This document shows, piece by piece, positions 32,284 through 41,686 of a stretch of 62,416 nucleotides of DNA. Origin of the DNA: Terrimonas pollutisoli (GTDB taxonomy: Bacteria; Bacteroidota; Bacteroidia; Chitinophagales; Chitinophagaceae). How positions within the stretch are numbered: the first letter of the stretch is position 1; each line of letters begins with the position of its first letter. Both the position numbers and the translations under genes were made by a program. Below the pieces are notes generated by a model. It did no database searches. It saw only the letters and a program-made list of their open reading frames with translations, and was not told the origin of the DNA. The DNA is taken from assembly GCF_029360765.1 (NCBI RefSeq), contig NZ_JARKNA010000025.1, positions 1 to 62,416 of the forward strand. Direction: 5' to 3'.

Positions 32284-33106
32284 ACAACATTCTTCCGCCT
32301 TTGTAATAGGAAAAATGATGTGCCCATAAATCCTGAGGCCCGTCAGTTACGGGATACACCGTTGCAGGCCCGCCATAGGCTGTATAGTTTTTAATGAATG
32401 GATATGTGTTTTCATCAGCAGGCACTACACTGTCATTGTTTGAGATCACATGCAATACCGGCACTTTAAATGATGCAAGACCTTCCAAATCTTTCAGCGG
32501 AATATCATTGTAGCCGGCAGCCGTTTCATCTGTAAGCTTTAATACTTCCTTGCATTGCTTCCATGTTGCCGAATCGCCTTTGCCTTTGCCTTTGCCTTTT
32601 CCCTTACCGGCAGGCCAACTGTTAATATCGCAAACCGGCGCCTCATTATAAATACAGGTTACTTTAGCGGGATTTCTTTTAGCCCATTCAAATACATACA
32701 AACCACCACGGCTCACTCCTTCCAACGCCACTTTTGATGCAAAGAATAAACTATCTGTTAGATAAGCATAGCATTTATCCCACACCTGCATGGCATAGGG
32801 ACTGCCGTACTGGTTATCCGTATTTACAAAAAAAAACATGAAAGCCTTTAGCCAGCAGCAGGCTATCCATCTCGGTATGCCAATCAGGGAACGATGCACG
32901 CCAAACCCAGGGCTTGCCCTCCAATGTCTGTTTTGGTTGTACGTAGTAAGCGTTATGATCAGCAACAGTAAAATGAATGCGTTCAAAACCTTTCCATTTA
33001 TCTTTGCGGATAAATGCAAAAGGCAAAGACGAAGACTCATGCTTCACTAGTGAAAACACGAGAGAAACAACAAAAGAATAAATAAAAATGAGAACCGTTT
33101 TTTCAT
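32283..33106 (-). pseudogene. Secreted alpha/beta hydrolase, frameshifted and truncated
   Basis: From ATG 33106 a lipoprotein-like signal (MKKRFSFLFILLLFLSC) is read. The body then switches frame to WKGFERIHFTVADH ... FPDWHTEMDSLL and back to NTDNQYGSPYAMQVWDK. The second switch lies in an A9 run (32828-32836); the first is at about 33045. The nucleophile elbow GVSRGG, acid loop NNDSVVP and a His near the end are present. The C-terminus is lost at about 32283. Its ATG overlaps the stop of the upstream GH92 remnant (ATGA). Confidence 0.7.
32576..32599. repeat. Hexanucleotide microsatellite in the hydrolase remnant
   Basis: Four GCCTTT units encode a run of Gly-Lys pairs in the hydrolase frame. 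It is a slippage-prone repeat. Confidence 0.75.
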
Positions 33107-33630
33107 AATTTTTTAGCACCGCATGTTTTGTTGGGCTGAGGGCCAAGTTTAATATTCAAAGAGCCACCGTTGGCAAACGTTTTAAATGTCAGCTCAAAAC
33201 TGTTCCAGTTCTTTCCGTTTAATGTTGCCGATTGTATGTACGTGTTATCCTTTCCTGCAGGCGATGTGGTTTGTATCACAAATGTTTTTTTTCGGGGCAT
33301 GTGAAACCTGATCTTATCGAAGCTGGGCGAAGTAATTTCAAGTGTCGGATTGGTATCGGCCAAACCCTGTACATCAAATAATCCAACCGCCATTAATGTG
33401 CTTAATACCCCCATCTGTCCCTGTTCTTCATCGCCACAATAACCTGCAAAAAAAGTTGTATCACTAAAGGTTGTTTCATTTACCTGCCGAATCCAATAAT
33501 AATCGCCAACATTCTGCTGAAGATTGGAAATTCTGACCTCTCTTTCTGCACCGGTATCAGCAGGTTCTGTTTGCAGCTGTGCATTTGCATGGTTAAGAAA
33601 TGATGTAATAAAAGCAAATACTAATGCTCG
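33103..33630 (-). pseudogene. Chimeric remnant: esterase N-terminus joined to GH92 C-terminus
   Basis: Read on the minus strand from about 33630, the frame stays open. It first gives LNHANAQLQTEPADTGA, nearly the signal-peptide end of the SASA esterase at 38882-39709 (LSHANAQLQTEPADTGA). From about 33509 it continues with YYWIRQVNETTFSDTTFFAG and the last 130 residues of a GH92 enzyme, about 85% identical to the intact GH92 next door. Both source genes contain CATGCAAATGCAC, a probable recombination point. It stops 60 bp or less from the GH38 gene. Confidence 0.75.
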
Positions 33631-33665
33631 AATATGGCAATTGTTATGACAATGATCTGGTTGAT

Positions 33666-36395
33666 TTATTTCAACATAAATGTTCTTGGCTGGTTGGCTC
33701 CAATTTCAAATGAAAAACTGTTATTGACAATGGGGATTCCAATTTTATCCATTTGTTCGCCTCTCAGGTTACACAGGTATGCTTTTTTGAATGAAGCGTT
33801 TGCAGGAAGCGTTGCTGTACATTTTCCTTCATTACCAGCTTGTTCCCAGAAACGAACGATTGCGTTATTGCCGTTTTTGTTAAATGAAGTAACCAGTACA
33901 CCCTTGCGATTCAGTGTAAGGCCGGTTTGCATATTCGGCAATTCACCACTCGCTTCATATTTATGCGCATAAGCTAGGTCGGTGGGCGCCCAAAATGCAG
34001 CACTCAATGCTGTACGTGTTTCTTCAGCAGGCGTAATAAGGCTGGCAGCTGCATCGTAATTTTTGTAACTCCAGATGTAAAACTTTGCCGCATGCGATCC
34101 CTCAATCCACTCTGTGAAATTGGTGCCCCATGCGTTGTTGAATAAATTCGATAACACCGTACCGGTAGTCAGCGTTCTTGTTTTGTTGTACACCCCAATG
34201 CCTGGCTGATCGATGCTTACGCCAGGTGTATGCGGACAGTTTAAACCAATACCACCTGTTTGATCGTACATAGCCATGGCGGTGTTTAGAAAATAAAAAT
34301 CATGATTGGTTTTGTTCACCAAATCTTTTTGCGGATCAACAATGCCGCCGATACGCAACAAACGATACTCAGGTTTATCCAAAGCAAAAGGGAAAGCCAT
34401 CCATCCGGCTTCGGGATTGGCTACAGGTTTCTTGCCATCAAGGCCCACTGTAATTTCAATATAAGGCTGATTTTCGTAGAGCGTATAGCTTACCAGGTAT
34501 TGTTGTGCAGAGCTGTCATTTAACTGGCACATAGCCGTGGCACGTATCAAACTGCTATTATTCAGCCACTCAATTTTACTGCATCGGCCGTTGTAGCGAA
34601 TGGTATTTTGATTAGACAGTTGCTTTGGCAGCCTGATAAATTCCTGGCCAGCCCAATCAACCGCACTCGGCTTTATATAAGTGTTGTTGTAGGTTTGCAC
34701 CTGCTCTCTTCCTAATTGCTCATACACATACTCACCAAAAGCGTACTTACTTTTTGCATCCACCAGCTCCCGGTTGTTTTGCTTATCGAATACCGATTGC
34801 AAAGTGCCTGTTGAAGGATTGATGGTTAATTTGAAATACTTATTCTCTAACACATTGTTCTGAACATTGGCTGAAAGTGTCGACGCTATTTCGCCCGGGT
34901 TATCTACCACCACAAAAGTTTTATATCCGCCTGCGGGAATTTCGGTAGCGTCAAAAGAAAGCAGGTTATGATCCTGGTGAACCGGGATAATTTTACCGGT
35001 TTCAATATCTTTTAATGCTTTGATGGGTGGTACTTCGTGAGCAGGGTTTTCATAATAGCTTTCAAACAGGGTTACATGCCCGCTCCTCGCCCATGGCAAA
35101 GGGTTATACACGGTTACATGCGGATTCTTCTCTTTTACTGATTTCGTCAGTTCAAAAAGAAGATTTCGTTTCAAAGGCCATATCAATTTTTCGGCCTGTT
35201 TTGTATAAGCCGATTTCTCTTCCCATGATTTTTCCAGGAAATAAAAATTGCCTTCCGCCTTATTGATCTTGAATTCGTTGCCATACTTCCAAAAAAGCTG
35301 GTGCCCGTGTGAAATCGCAGCGCCAAAAGTATGTTCATCAAACAGCAACATGCGTTCTGTTGCTTTATTCACATATTTATCAATCGAAACATTTTTATTC
35401 TTCCATACGTTCATTTGGGTATTCAGTTGCTCTGTCACATACGCTTCACGTTGAAAAACTTTATTGGTCTTCACTTCTTCAGGCATCGACATAAAGCCAT
35501 GTATCCAGGTATCGGGCATATCGCCTTTAACGGTGGGCAACTGAGGTTTTTCTTTCATCAGCAAATCATAGAAATCAGAGATCCTGCCAATATGAATGCG
35601 TGCATTGGGCATTTTCTCACGAGCTTCTTTTATCAAAGCGGCTACTTCTTTCGGATCGGGTGCGCCCGTGTTTTCGTGCGTGTGAATCATGGCCAGCCAG
35701 GTTTTGTGCGGCCAGTCTTTGGGAGGCAAAATGCCGGAGCCATAATACTGTGCCCAGTAAAAAGTAAGCAGCTTTGAACCATCGGGGCCCTGCCACCAAA
35801 ATAAAGTAGGCACATCGGGTGATGAGGAACCAGAATTGCAGCCAATGTGCAGGATATCCACGCCTGAGTTTTTTAGCAATGTGGGGATGATCCAGGAATG
35901 CTCGGGTACATCGGTAAACTTGGCATCACGGGCAGGCTTTAGTCCATAACGACGATTGATATTATCGGCAAAGGAAAGCCCACGGGTAAGGTTCTCCATA
36001 TCGCTTGATTCTGTTTCTACAGTAAAAGGCATCGCATGCGCCACAATACGTCCGTCCTTAATGGCCTTTTCTAATCTTGGTTTATTCTCCGGAGAACAGT
36101 TGTCAAGCATGTATTGCAAAGGCCATGCGGGAATGGTCCATACAAACTGTTCGTTCTTTGGCAACGAAGCTGTTTGATCAATAGAAGCCAGTGTTTTATC
36201 GAGCATAGGACCGGCATACTTTTGCAATACCCCTTCCGCCCAATCGGTATAACCAATATCGACATGCATTTTGAAAGCGATGACGATATCTGTAACCTTA
36301 TTACTGGCGTTTCCATTACCTGCATCGGTAGCAGCAATCTGTGCCTGCAATAGCGCAGGAAGCATTAAGAGGAAAACTAATTTTATTCTTTTCAT
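33666..36395 (-). CDS. GH38-like alpha-mannosidase (DUF5054 type), periplasmic
   Basis: 909 residues from ATG 36395 (MKRIKLVFLLMLPALLQAQ, signal peptide). The N-terminal catalytic domain has the zinc-site pattern MHVDIGYTDW (HxD) and DVPEHSW as the probable nucleophile region. After it come the mid-domain block EHTFGAAISHGHQLFW and the GH38 C-terminal beta domains. It is expected to remove alpha-mannosyl residues, but the branch is uncharacterised and the substrate is uncertain. It is related to the GH38-like protein at 46525. The GH92 gene is 36 bp upstream. Confidence 0.78.
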   Translation of the reverse strand: MKRIKLVFLLMLPALLQAQIAATDAGNGNASNKVTDIVIAFKMHVDIGYTDWAEGVLQKYAGPMLDKTLASIDQTASLPKNEQFVWTIPAWPLQYMLDNCSPENKPRLEKAIKDGRIVAHAMPFTVETESSDMENLTRGLSFADNINRRYGLKPARDAKFTDVPEHSWIIPTLLKNSGVDILHIGCNSGSSSPDVPTLFWWQGPDGSKLLTFYWAQYYGSGILPPKDWPHKTWLAMIHTHENTGAPDPKEVAALIKEAREKMPNARIHIGRISDFYDLLMKEKPQLPTVKGDMPDTWIHGFMSMPEEVKTNKVFQREAYVTEQLNTQMNVWKNKNVSIDKYVNKATERMLLFDEHTFGAAISHGHQLFWKYGNEFKINKAEGNFYFLEKSWEEKSAYTKQAEKLIWPLKRNLLFELTKSVKEKNPHVTVYNPLPWARSGHVTLFESYYENPAHEVPPIKALKDIETGKIIPVHQDHNLLSFDATEIPAGGYKTFVVVDNPGEIASTLSANVQNNVLENKYFKLTINPSTGTLQSVFDKQNNRELVDAKSKYAFGEYVYEQLGREQVQTYNNTYIKPSAVDWAGQEFIRLPKQLSNQNTIRYNGRCSKIEWLNNSSLIRATAMCQLNDSSAQQYLVSYTLYENQPYIEITVGLDGKKPVANPEAGWMAFPFALDKPEYRLLRIGGIVDPQKDLVNKTNHDFYFLNTAMAMYDQTGGIGLNCPHTPGVSIDQPGIGVYNKTRTLTTGTVLSNLFNNAWGTNFTEWIEGSHAAKFYIWSYKNYDAAASLITPAEETRTALSAAFWAPTDLAYAHKYEASGELPNMQTGLTLNRKGVLVTSFNKNGNNAIVRFWEQAGNEGKCTATLPANASFKKAYLCNLRGEQMDKIGIPIVNNSFSFEIGANQPRTFMLK

Positions 36396-36442
36396 AGCAA
36401 CAATCATCTTACAACTTATTTGATATCTCTTTTAAAACCGAT

Positions 36443-38782
36443 TTACTGTTTCTTCAATCCCCATGTTTTATTGGGTTCAGCACCCAATTTTATTTTCATA
36501 GAGCCGCCGTTCGCAAACAGTTTAAACGGAAGTTCAAAACTGTTCCAGTTCTTGCCGTTCAAAGACACCGATTGAATATACGTATTATCCTTACCTGCAG
36601 GCGATGAAGTTTGTATCACAAATGTTTTTTTGCCGGGCAGATGAAACACAATCTTATCGAAGATGGGTGAAGTAATTTCAAGTGTAGGGTTTGTATCAGC
36701 TAAACCTTGTACATCAAATAATCCAACTGACATTAATGTACTTAATGCGCCCATTTGGCCCTGGTCTTCATCGCCACGATAACCTGCATAAAAAGTGGTA
36801 TCACCAAACGTGGCTTCTTTTACCTGGCGAATCCAATACTGCGTAAGCCAGGGTGCATTTGCATGGCTGAACAAGTGGCCCATATGACAACCGGGCTGAT
36901 TATCGTAATCAACACGGGCAGCGTAATGCTCGCCATGCTCCGCTGCAAACCCACTGCTAACTGCACTTTCAAAATCGGCATTCAATCTTTTTACAAAAAC
37001 ATCATTGCCTCCCATTGCTTTGATTAAGCCTTTCACATCTTGCGGAGCATAATAGCTGTAGATGGATCCATTCGATTCAATAAAGCCTGGCGTAGCATGA
37101 TTAGCGCCTCGTTTAGTACCAACAGCCTCAAAGGGAGTAAGCCAGTGGCCCAAGCTGTCTTTGGGTCTTGCGTATCGAATGGATGTATCGAAAATATTTT
37201 TCCAGTAACCGGCCCTTTGCATAAACTCAGGGTAATATTTTTTCTTATTCAGAAGTGAAGCCATATTGGCGATACACCAATCCTGGTAAGCATATTCCAA
37301 TGTCATAGAAGCACCACCACGGTTGTAGCCATCACCCCTGTCTTTTATTTCAATAGGTACATAACCATATTTCAAATACCAGTCGATACCACCGCCTTGG
37401 GGTGATGGACCTGCTTCATAACCACCCCTGTCTCTTGTTCCTCCCGGAAATGCATTTTTATAAGCCCCTTTAAAAGCAAGTTCTTTATCAAATGTTGCCC
37501 GGTTGGTTTGAAGCAATGCAGCCAGTAACGGTGTTGTGTGATCGCCCACCATCACCCAACATTCCTGTCCACCCCACGAGGTTCGGCCCATGATGCCGCT
37601 ATTTTGATAATAGGCAAGAAAAGTCGATGCCAGGTCATTCCCGTATTCAGGATATACCATCGACCAAAGAATATTGAGGTTCCAATGCGTTCCCCATAAA
37701 CCATCGGCATCAAGAAAATGATACGACGGTTTGCCGTTTGATTTCAGCGGTACATATCTTACAACGGGTGTTGGTCCTGTATTATCAGTATAAGCACCGT
37801 TTACATCTTCAGTGATTCGTCGGCCAATAGCTGTATGCATCAAATCGGTATAAAACTTTACCTGTTGCTTATGCGTTCCGCCCTTCACTTCTATTCTGCC
37901 CAGGTAATCGTTCCATGATTTTTTTGCTTTCGCAACAGCTCCTTCAAAATTCCAGTCGGGCAATTCTTTATCGAGATTCATCTTCGCATTTTCCATACTT
38001 ACAAATGAAATCCCTACCTGCATCATAATTTGCTCACCTTCTTTGAGATTGTAGTAGCTGGCATATACACCCGCTTTGCGGTCATCGATCAGTTCGTCTT
38101 TCACCAATTCTTTTGCATCCCCTTTTGCTGACGTGGCTTTCCAGAAATTTATTTTGTGGAAGGGCTTACTGAACTTTGCATAAAAGTAAACCGTGCACTT
38201 TTTCTTTCTTCTGAAAGTGGGTGCATTTACAGAGTAACCTTCTATTTCAGTATCACTTATTTTTTTTGCAAATCCTTTTTCCATTTCCACAGGCCCTAAT
38301 GCTGCAGTAAGGTCCATAATGATGTGTGCTTCCTTGGCTGCAGGAAAAGTATAACGATGAAAGCCGGCACGTTCTGATGCAGTTAACTCTGCAGTAATGC
38401 CATAATCAGGAAGCATCAATTTATGATAGCCGGGTTTAGCAATTTCTCCTTCATGACTAAATTTCGATTTTGATGCATTCAAACCCTGCAGTGCTTTGCA
38501 TTCTCCCACAACAGGCATTATCGGAATTCCTGCCGTTTGCGTGTTATGAATATGGCTGAAGTTGAAAATATATTCATCATTATAACGATAACCTGCATTC
38601 CACAAATCACCATGATGGGTATCGGGATTTAAAGACACCATGCCATAAGGCAGAGAAGCAGCTGCAAAAAAATCGTAGCGTGGTTTTGTAGTTGCTACTA
38701 AAGGATTAGCAAGGTCGGCAGGCTGTTGACTGAAGACTTGCGTAAACAAGAATAAAAATATGCACGACAAAAAAACCTTCAT
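36443..38782 (-). CDS. GH92 alpha-mannosidase
   Basis: 779 residues, full family length, with signal peptide (to about residue 19). Domain order fits GH92: an N-terminal beta-sandwich beginning NPLVATTKPRYDFFAAASLPYG, then an alpha/alpha barrel with TSWGGQECWVMVGDHTTPL, RDRGGYEAGPSPQ and the calcium/catalytic block RVDYDNQPGCH. GH92 enzymes are Ca2+-dependent exo-alpha-mannosidases (1,2/1,3/1,4/1,6). Its C-terminal 130 residues have a decayed second copy at 33103-33509. Confidence 0.9.
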   Translation of the reverse strand: MKVFLSCIFLFLFTQVFSQQPADLANPLVATTKPRYDFFAAASLPYGMVSLNPDTHHGDLWNAGYRYNDEYIFNFSHIHNTQTAGIPIMPVVGECKALQGLNASKSKFSHEGEIAKPGYHKLMLPDYGITAELTASERAGFHRYTFPAAKEAHIIMDLTAALGPVEMEKGFAKKISDTEIEGYSVNAPTFRRKKKCTVYFYAKFSKPFHKINFWKATSAKGDAKELVKDELIDDRKAGVYASYYNLKEGEQIMMQVGISFVSMENAKMNLDKELPDWNFEGAVAKAKKSWNDYLGRIEVKGGTHKQQVKFYTDLMHTAIGRRITEDVNGAYTDNTGPTPVVRYVPLKSNGKPSYHFLDADGLWGTHWNLNILWSMVYPEYGNDLASTFLAYYQNSGIMGRTSWGGQECWVMVGDHTTPLLAALLQTNRATFDKELAFKGAYKNAFPGGTRDRGGYEAGPSPQGGGIDWYLKYGYVPIEIKDRGDGYNRGGASMTLEYAYQDWCIANMASLLNKKKYYPEFMQRAGYWKNIFDTSIRYARPKDSLGHWLTPFEAVGTKRGANHATPGFIESNGSIYSYYAPQDVKGLIKAMGGNDVFVKRLNADFESAVSSGFAAEHGEHYAARVDYDNQPGCHMGHLFSHANAPWLTQYWIRQVKEATFGDTTFYAGYRGDEDQGQMGALSTLMSVGLFDVQGLADTNPTLEITSPIFDKIVFHLPGKKTFVIQTSSPAGKDNTYIQSVSLNGKNWNSFELPFKLFANGGSMKIKLGAEPNKTWGLKKQ

Positions 38783-38881
38783 AAACGATACTTATTTCTT
38801 CAACAGTTAAAACGTAATTCTTACAAACTAAATAAACTGAACCTAAACTTGTCACTAAGTGAATTACTTATTGTCTGGTTC

Positions 38882-39709
38882 CTAAAGATGACATTTTTCA
38901 TTCTTTTTTTTAATAGCCTGCAACCACAATCTTGCAAAGGCTTTTATACCGAAATCGGAAAAATGCACACTATCATATCGATGAATAGCATGAATTAGCG
39001 TATCGGTATCGGGGCCTTCAAGTACTGTTTTATTTTCATTGATAAATTCCTGCTGAGCTTTTCTGATAGCGCTGTCAATACCCAAAGGCTTCGTAACGGA
39101 ACCAGAATAGAATGATGCCAGGCTTATATACAGATCTGCGGATTGCGTTTTGCGAATTGTTTGCAAAATAGCTCCCAGTTGTTCCTTGTACTTTGCAGTA
39201 CTGGTGTTTAAAATATTATCTGTTTCACCCTGGTGCCAGAAAATATGTGTAAGGCGTATGTGCTGGCTATCTAAATAGTTTAATGTTTGTTGCAGTTTAT
39301 CAAAGCAATCACCAGTTGCCCATCTTTCAATAGATGATCCGCCAACAGCTATAGGTATAATGATCACTTTGGAATAAAGACCGCTATCGATCAACATGTC
39401 ACCTAATTGCGACCACACAGATCCGCCTCCAACACTTCTTGTAGCACCAAACAAAGGATCTTTTGCTGTATACAGTTTGCCTTTGTAATAATTGTACACG
39501 TTGGCATTGCGTGGCGTATATGCACGCTGTCCGTAATTACCAGCGTTCGACTGTCCAAAGGTTAAAGCAATCATTGTTTTTCCATCTTGTTGAAGATGGG
39601 AAAGACTCACTTCTCTTACTGCACCTGTATCAGCCGGCTCAGTCTGCAACTGTGCATTTGCATGGCTAAGAAATAAACTAAGAAGGCTGATCAAAAATAC
39701 TCTACTCAT
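38882..39709 (-). CDS. SASA/DUF303-type carbohydrate acetylesterase
   Basis: 275 residues with a signal peptide ending SHANAQ. SGNH-type blocks: GQSNAGNYG (nucleophile Ser, block I), block III WHQGETDN, and block V DSVHFSDFG with the catalytic His. It removes O-acetyl groups from sialic acid or other acetylated sugars; in this locus most likely an acetylated mannose/fucose-type glycan. Its N-terminus donated a piece to the chimera at 33510-33630. Confidence 0.86.
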   Translation of the reverse strand: MSRVFLISLLSLFLSHANAQLQTEPADTGAVREVSLSHLQQDGKTMIALTFGQSNAGNYGQRAYTPRNANVYNYYKGKLYTAKDPLFGATRSVGGGSVWSQLGDMLIDSGLYSKVIIIPIAVGGSSIERWATGDCFDKLQQTLNYLDSQHIRLTHIFWHQGETDNILNTSTAKYKEQLGAILQTIRKTQSADLYISLASFYSGSVTKPLGIDSAIRKAQQEFINENKTVLEGPDTDTLIHAIHRYDSVHFSDFGIKAFARLWLQAIKKKNEKCHL

Positions 39710-39771
39710 GTTTTTTATTATTTCACGTAAACGAATAATATATAATTTGAGTGATACGTTGTTTGATTTTA

Positions 39772-41538
39772 TTATTTCGTCAGCAATGCCCGGTATTTGT
39801 TTACTGAAGCACCCATACCTTTTGTTAAATGATATGTTGGCCCCTTATAAACAAAAGCATAAGGCCTATATAATGTAGCACAGGAAACATTATTATTTTT
39901 CAACGCTTCATACTGCTCCCAATAGTGATCATATTTTTTAATGGAAGCTTTGAGTTTTGCTTTATTGTATATACCCGTTTTATCGCCTTCAAAACCCAGC
40001 GCCATAATATTCCATCCTTCAGCAATGATCTTATGTAATAGTAATCCATATTGAGAAGATACTCTGAGGTAGGTTTCATCAGCTTTATTGCTGATGACTA
40101 TCTTTCGGCTTAACGCTTCTACCTTCTGCCAAATGTTTACCGCTTCATATTTTTCTGCAACGGCTTTCTGTAACAAACCTTGCTTATAGTAACTGGAAAA
40201 TGCTCGATACAGAGGCCCTTCAGAACTAAACTTATCCAACTCGGGAATAGAATCAATGCCAGCCAACAACTCATCTCTCATCCACCATACCCAACTGTTA
40301 TCAAAAGGCAATGCACTGCTGTAATGCCCCCGCAACACCGCTTTGGCCGAAAGCAAACACAATTCACGAAACCTTTTACGTGAAGCGCCTTTGATGCCAT
40401 TCTCATTCATAAACTGGTTAAATACTTCTTCTTCAGTTTGCGTTGTATTCATTGCCCAATGACCAATTACATATGCATTGAGCTTGCACCAAAATTCGTT
40501 GCTGATGTAAGGACCAACCCAACCACCACCACGGCTCCAGCTCCACACACCTTTAAAGTTGGGGCTCTTTTTAATATCATTTAAACTCTTATATCCTTTT
40601 TGCGGTGTATTGGTTTCATATTCTTCAAAACCTTTGATAACCCCGTTCATTACATAATTAGGATATGCTCCTTTTCCTTCGTACTCACGCTGGCATTGCA
40701 CTTCCACTATTTGCGGATGATGACCGAGAGATAAAGTAGGATTGAAACCAAAGGTTCTAAGGTAATCGCCCTTTGTGTGTTTGATAGAAAAGATGAGTTG
40801 TGGATGTGGAGTGATTTTGTTGGTTACATTCAGGTAATACTCCGGACTCTCATGCATACCACCAAATGACCAGGTGCGATAGAATATTGTTTTGTTTCTT
40901 TTCACACACACTTCATCCCTTAACAGGTTAATCAGTTTGATATGACTTTGCTCTTTATTGGTAATGGGATTATTGCCTGTATGATAAGGTACATTGTTTG
41001 TGTAAGTCTCGCCGGTGCGGATCATCAATCCATCAAGATCGGGAAAAGTTTCAAACAATTCATCCAACATCACTTGATGGATCTCCAATGTGCGAGGACG
41101 TTCAAATGATATGCGGCCAAGACTGTCACATATTTCACTGCGATATAGTTCTACCAGTTTTTTCGGCAACACAATAATATCTGTGAAATAATATACTTTG
41201 ATACCTGCAGCATGAGCCGCTTTAATATTCTTTTTTACCCGCTCTGCAGCATTCATTACCCATTGCAATTCTTTTGATCCCTCCGGAAAGATGGAAGGGT
41301 TAAGCTTCTTAAATGTAATTGCAGCATGAGCAAAAGTGAAATCATTCATCACCTGCCCGGTATAACCTTGTTCAGCCAATACTTTCGGATCATTAAAAAT
41401 AGATTGGGTTAATGCTTCACCGGGATTATGATGCACCATGTCCAAAATAAATCCGTCATTTTTCTTTTGCGAAATTGCAGGCAGAGAAAAAATAAACAGT
41501 GTAAGAAATAGTAAGAATCGGGCATTCATATTAACCAC
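39772..41538 (-). CDS. Uncharacterised exported glycoside-hydrolase-like protein
   Basis: 588 residues, signal peptide (MNARFLLFLTLFIFSLPAIS). The body looks like a TIM-barrel: AAHAAGIKVYYFTDIIVLP, FPDLDGLMIRTGETYTNN, YRTWSFGGMHESPEYYL, then a block PQIVEVQCQREYEGKGAYP that recalls the GH67/GH115-like alpha-glucuronidase region. It may act on an uronic-acid or related sugar, but I cannot assign a family or substrate. Confidence 0.6.
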   Translation of the reverse strand: MVNMNARFLLFLTLFIFSLPAISQKKNDGFILDMVHHNPGEALTQSIFNDPKVLAEQGYTGQVMNDFTFAHAAITFKKLNPSIFPEGSKELQWVMNAAERVKKNIKAAHAAGIKVYYFTDIIVLPKKLVELYRSEICDSLGRISFERPRTLEIHQVMLDELFETFPDLDGLMIRTGETYTNNVPYHTGNNPITNKEQSHIKLINLLRDEVCVKRNKTIFYRTWSFGGMHESPEYYLNVTNKITPHPQLIFSIKHTKGDYLRTFGFNPTLSLGHHPQIVEVQCQREYEGKGAYPNYVMNGVIKGFEEYETNTPQKGYKSLNDIKKSPNFKGVWSWSRGGGWVGPYISNEFWCKLNAYVIGHWAMNTTQTEEEVFNQFMNENGIKGASRKRFRELCLLSAKAVLRGHYSSALPFDNSWVWWMRDELLAGIDSIPELDKFSSEGPLYRAFSSYYKQGLLQKAVAEKYEAVNIWQKVEALSRKIVISNKADETYLRVSSQYGLLLHKIIAEGWNIMALGFEGDKTGIYNKAKLKASIKKYDHYWEQYEALKNNNVSCATLYRPYAFVYKGPTYHLTKGMGASVNKYRALLTK

Positions 41539-41686
41539 TCTCTTTGAAAATAATAAAAAACGTTTTACAACTCAACCAGCAACACTGCTAAAAAATGAAA
41601 CGATCTTTCTTTTTTATAATCACCTTAATCATATTTTGCATTGTGTTATCCTCCTTCATTTTTCAATCTTGTTTATTCAAAACATT

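Noticed and set aside
32576..32600. Possible CRISPR-like short repeat
   Set aside because: Only contiguous 6-base units with no spacers; a coding microsatellite. No CRISPR array is seen anywhere in the window.
35331..35777. Open frame of 148 codons on the plus strand
   Set aside because: Antisense to the GH38-like gene with no start context and a composition unlike a real protein.
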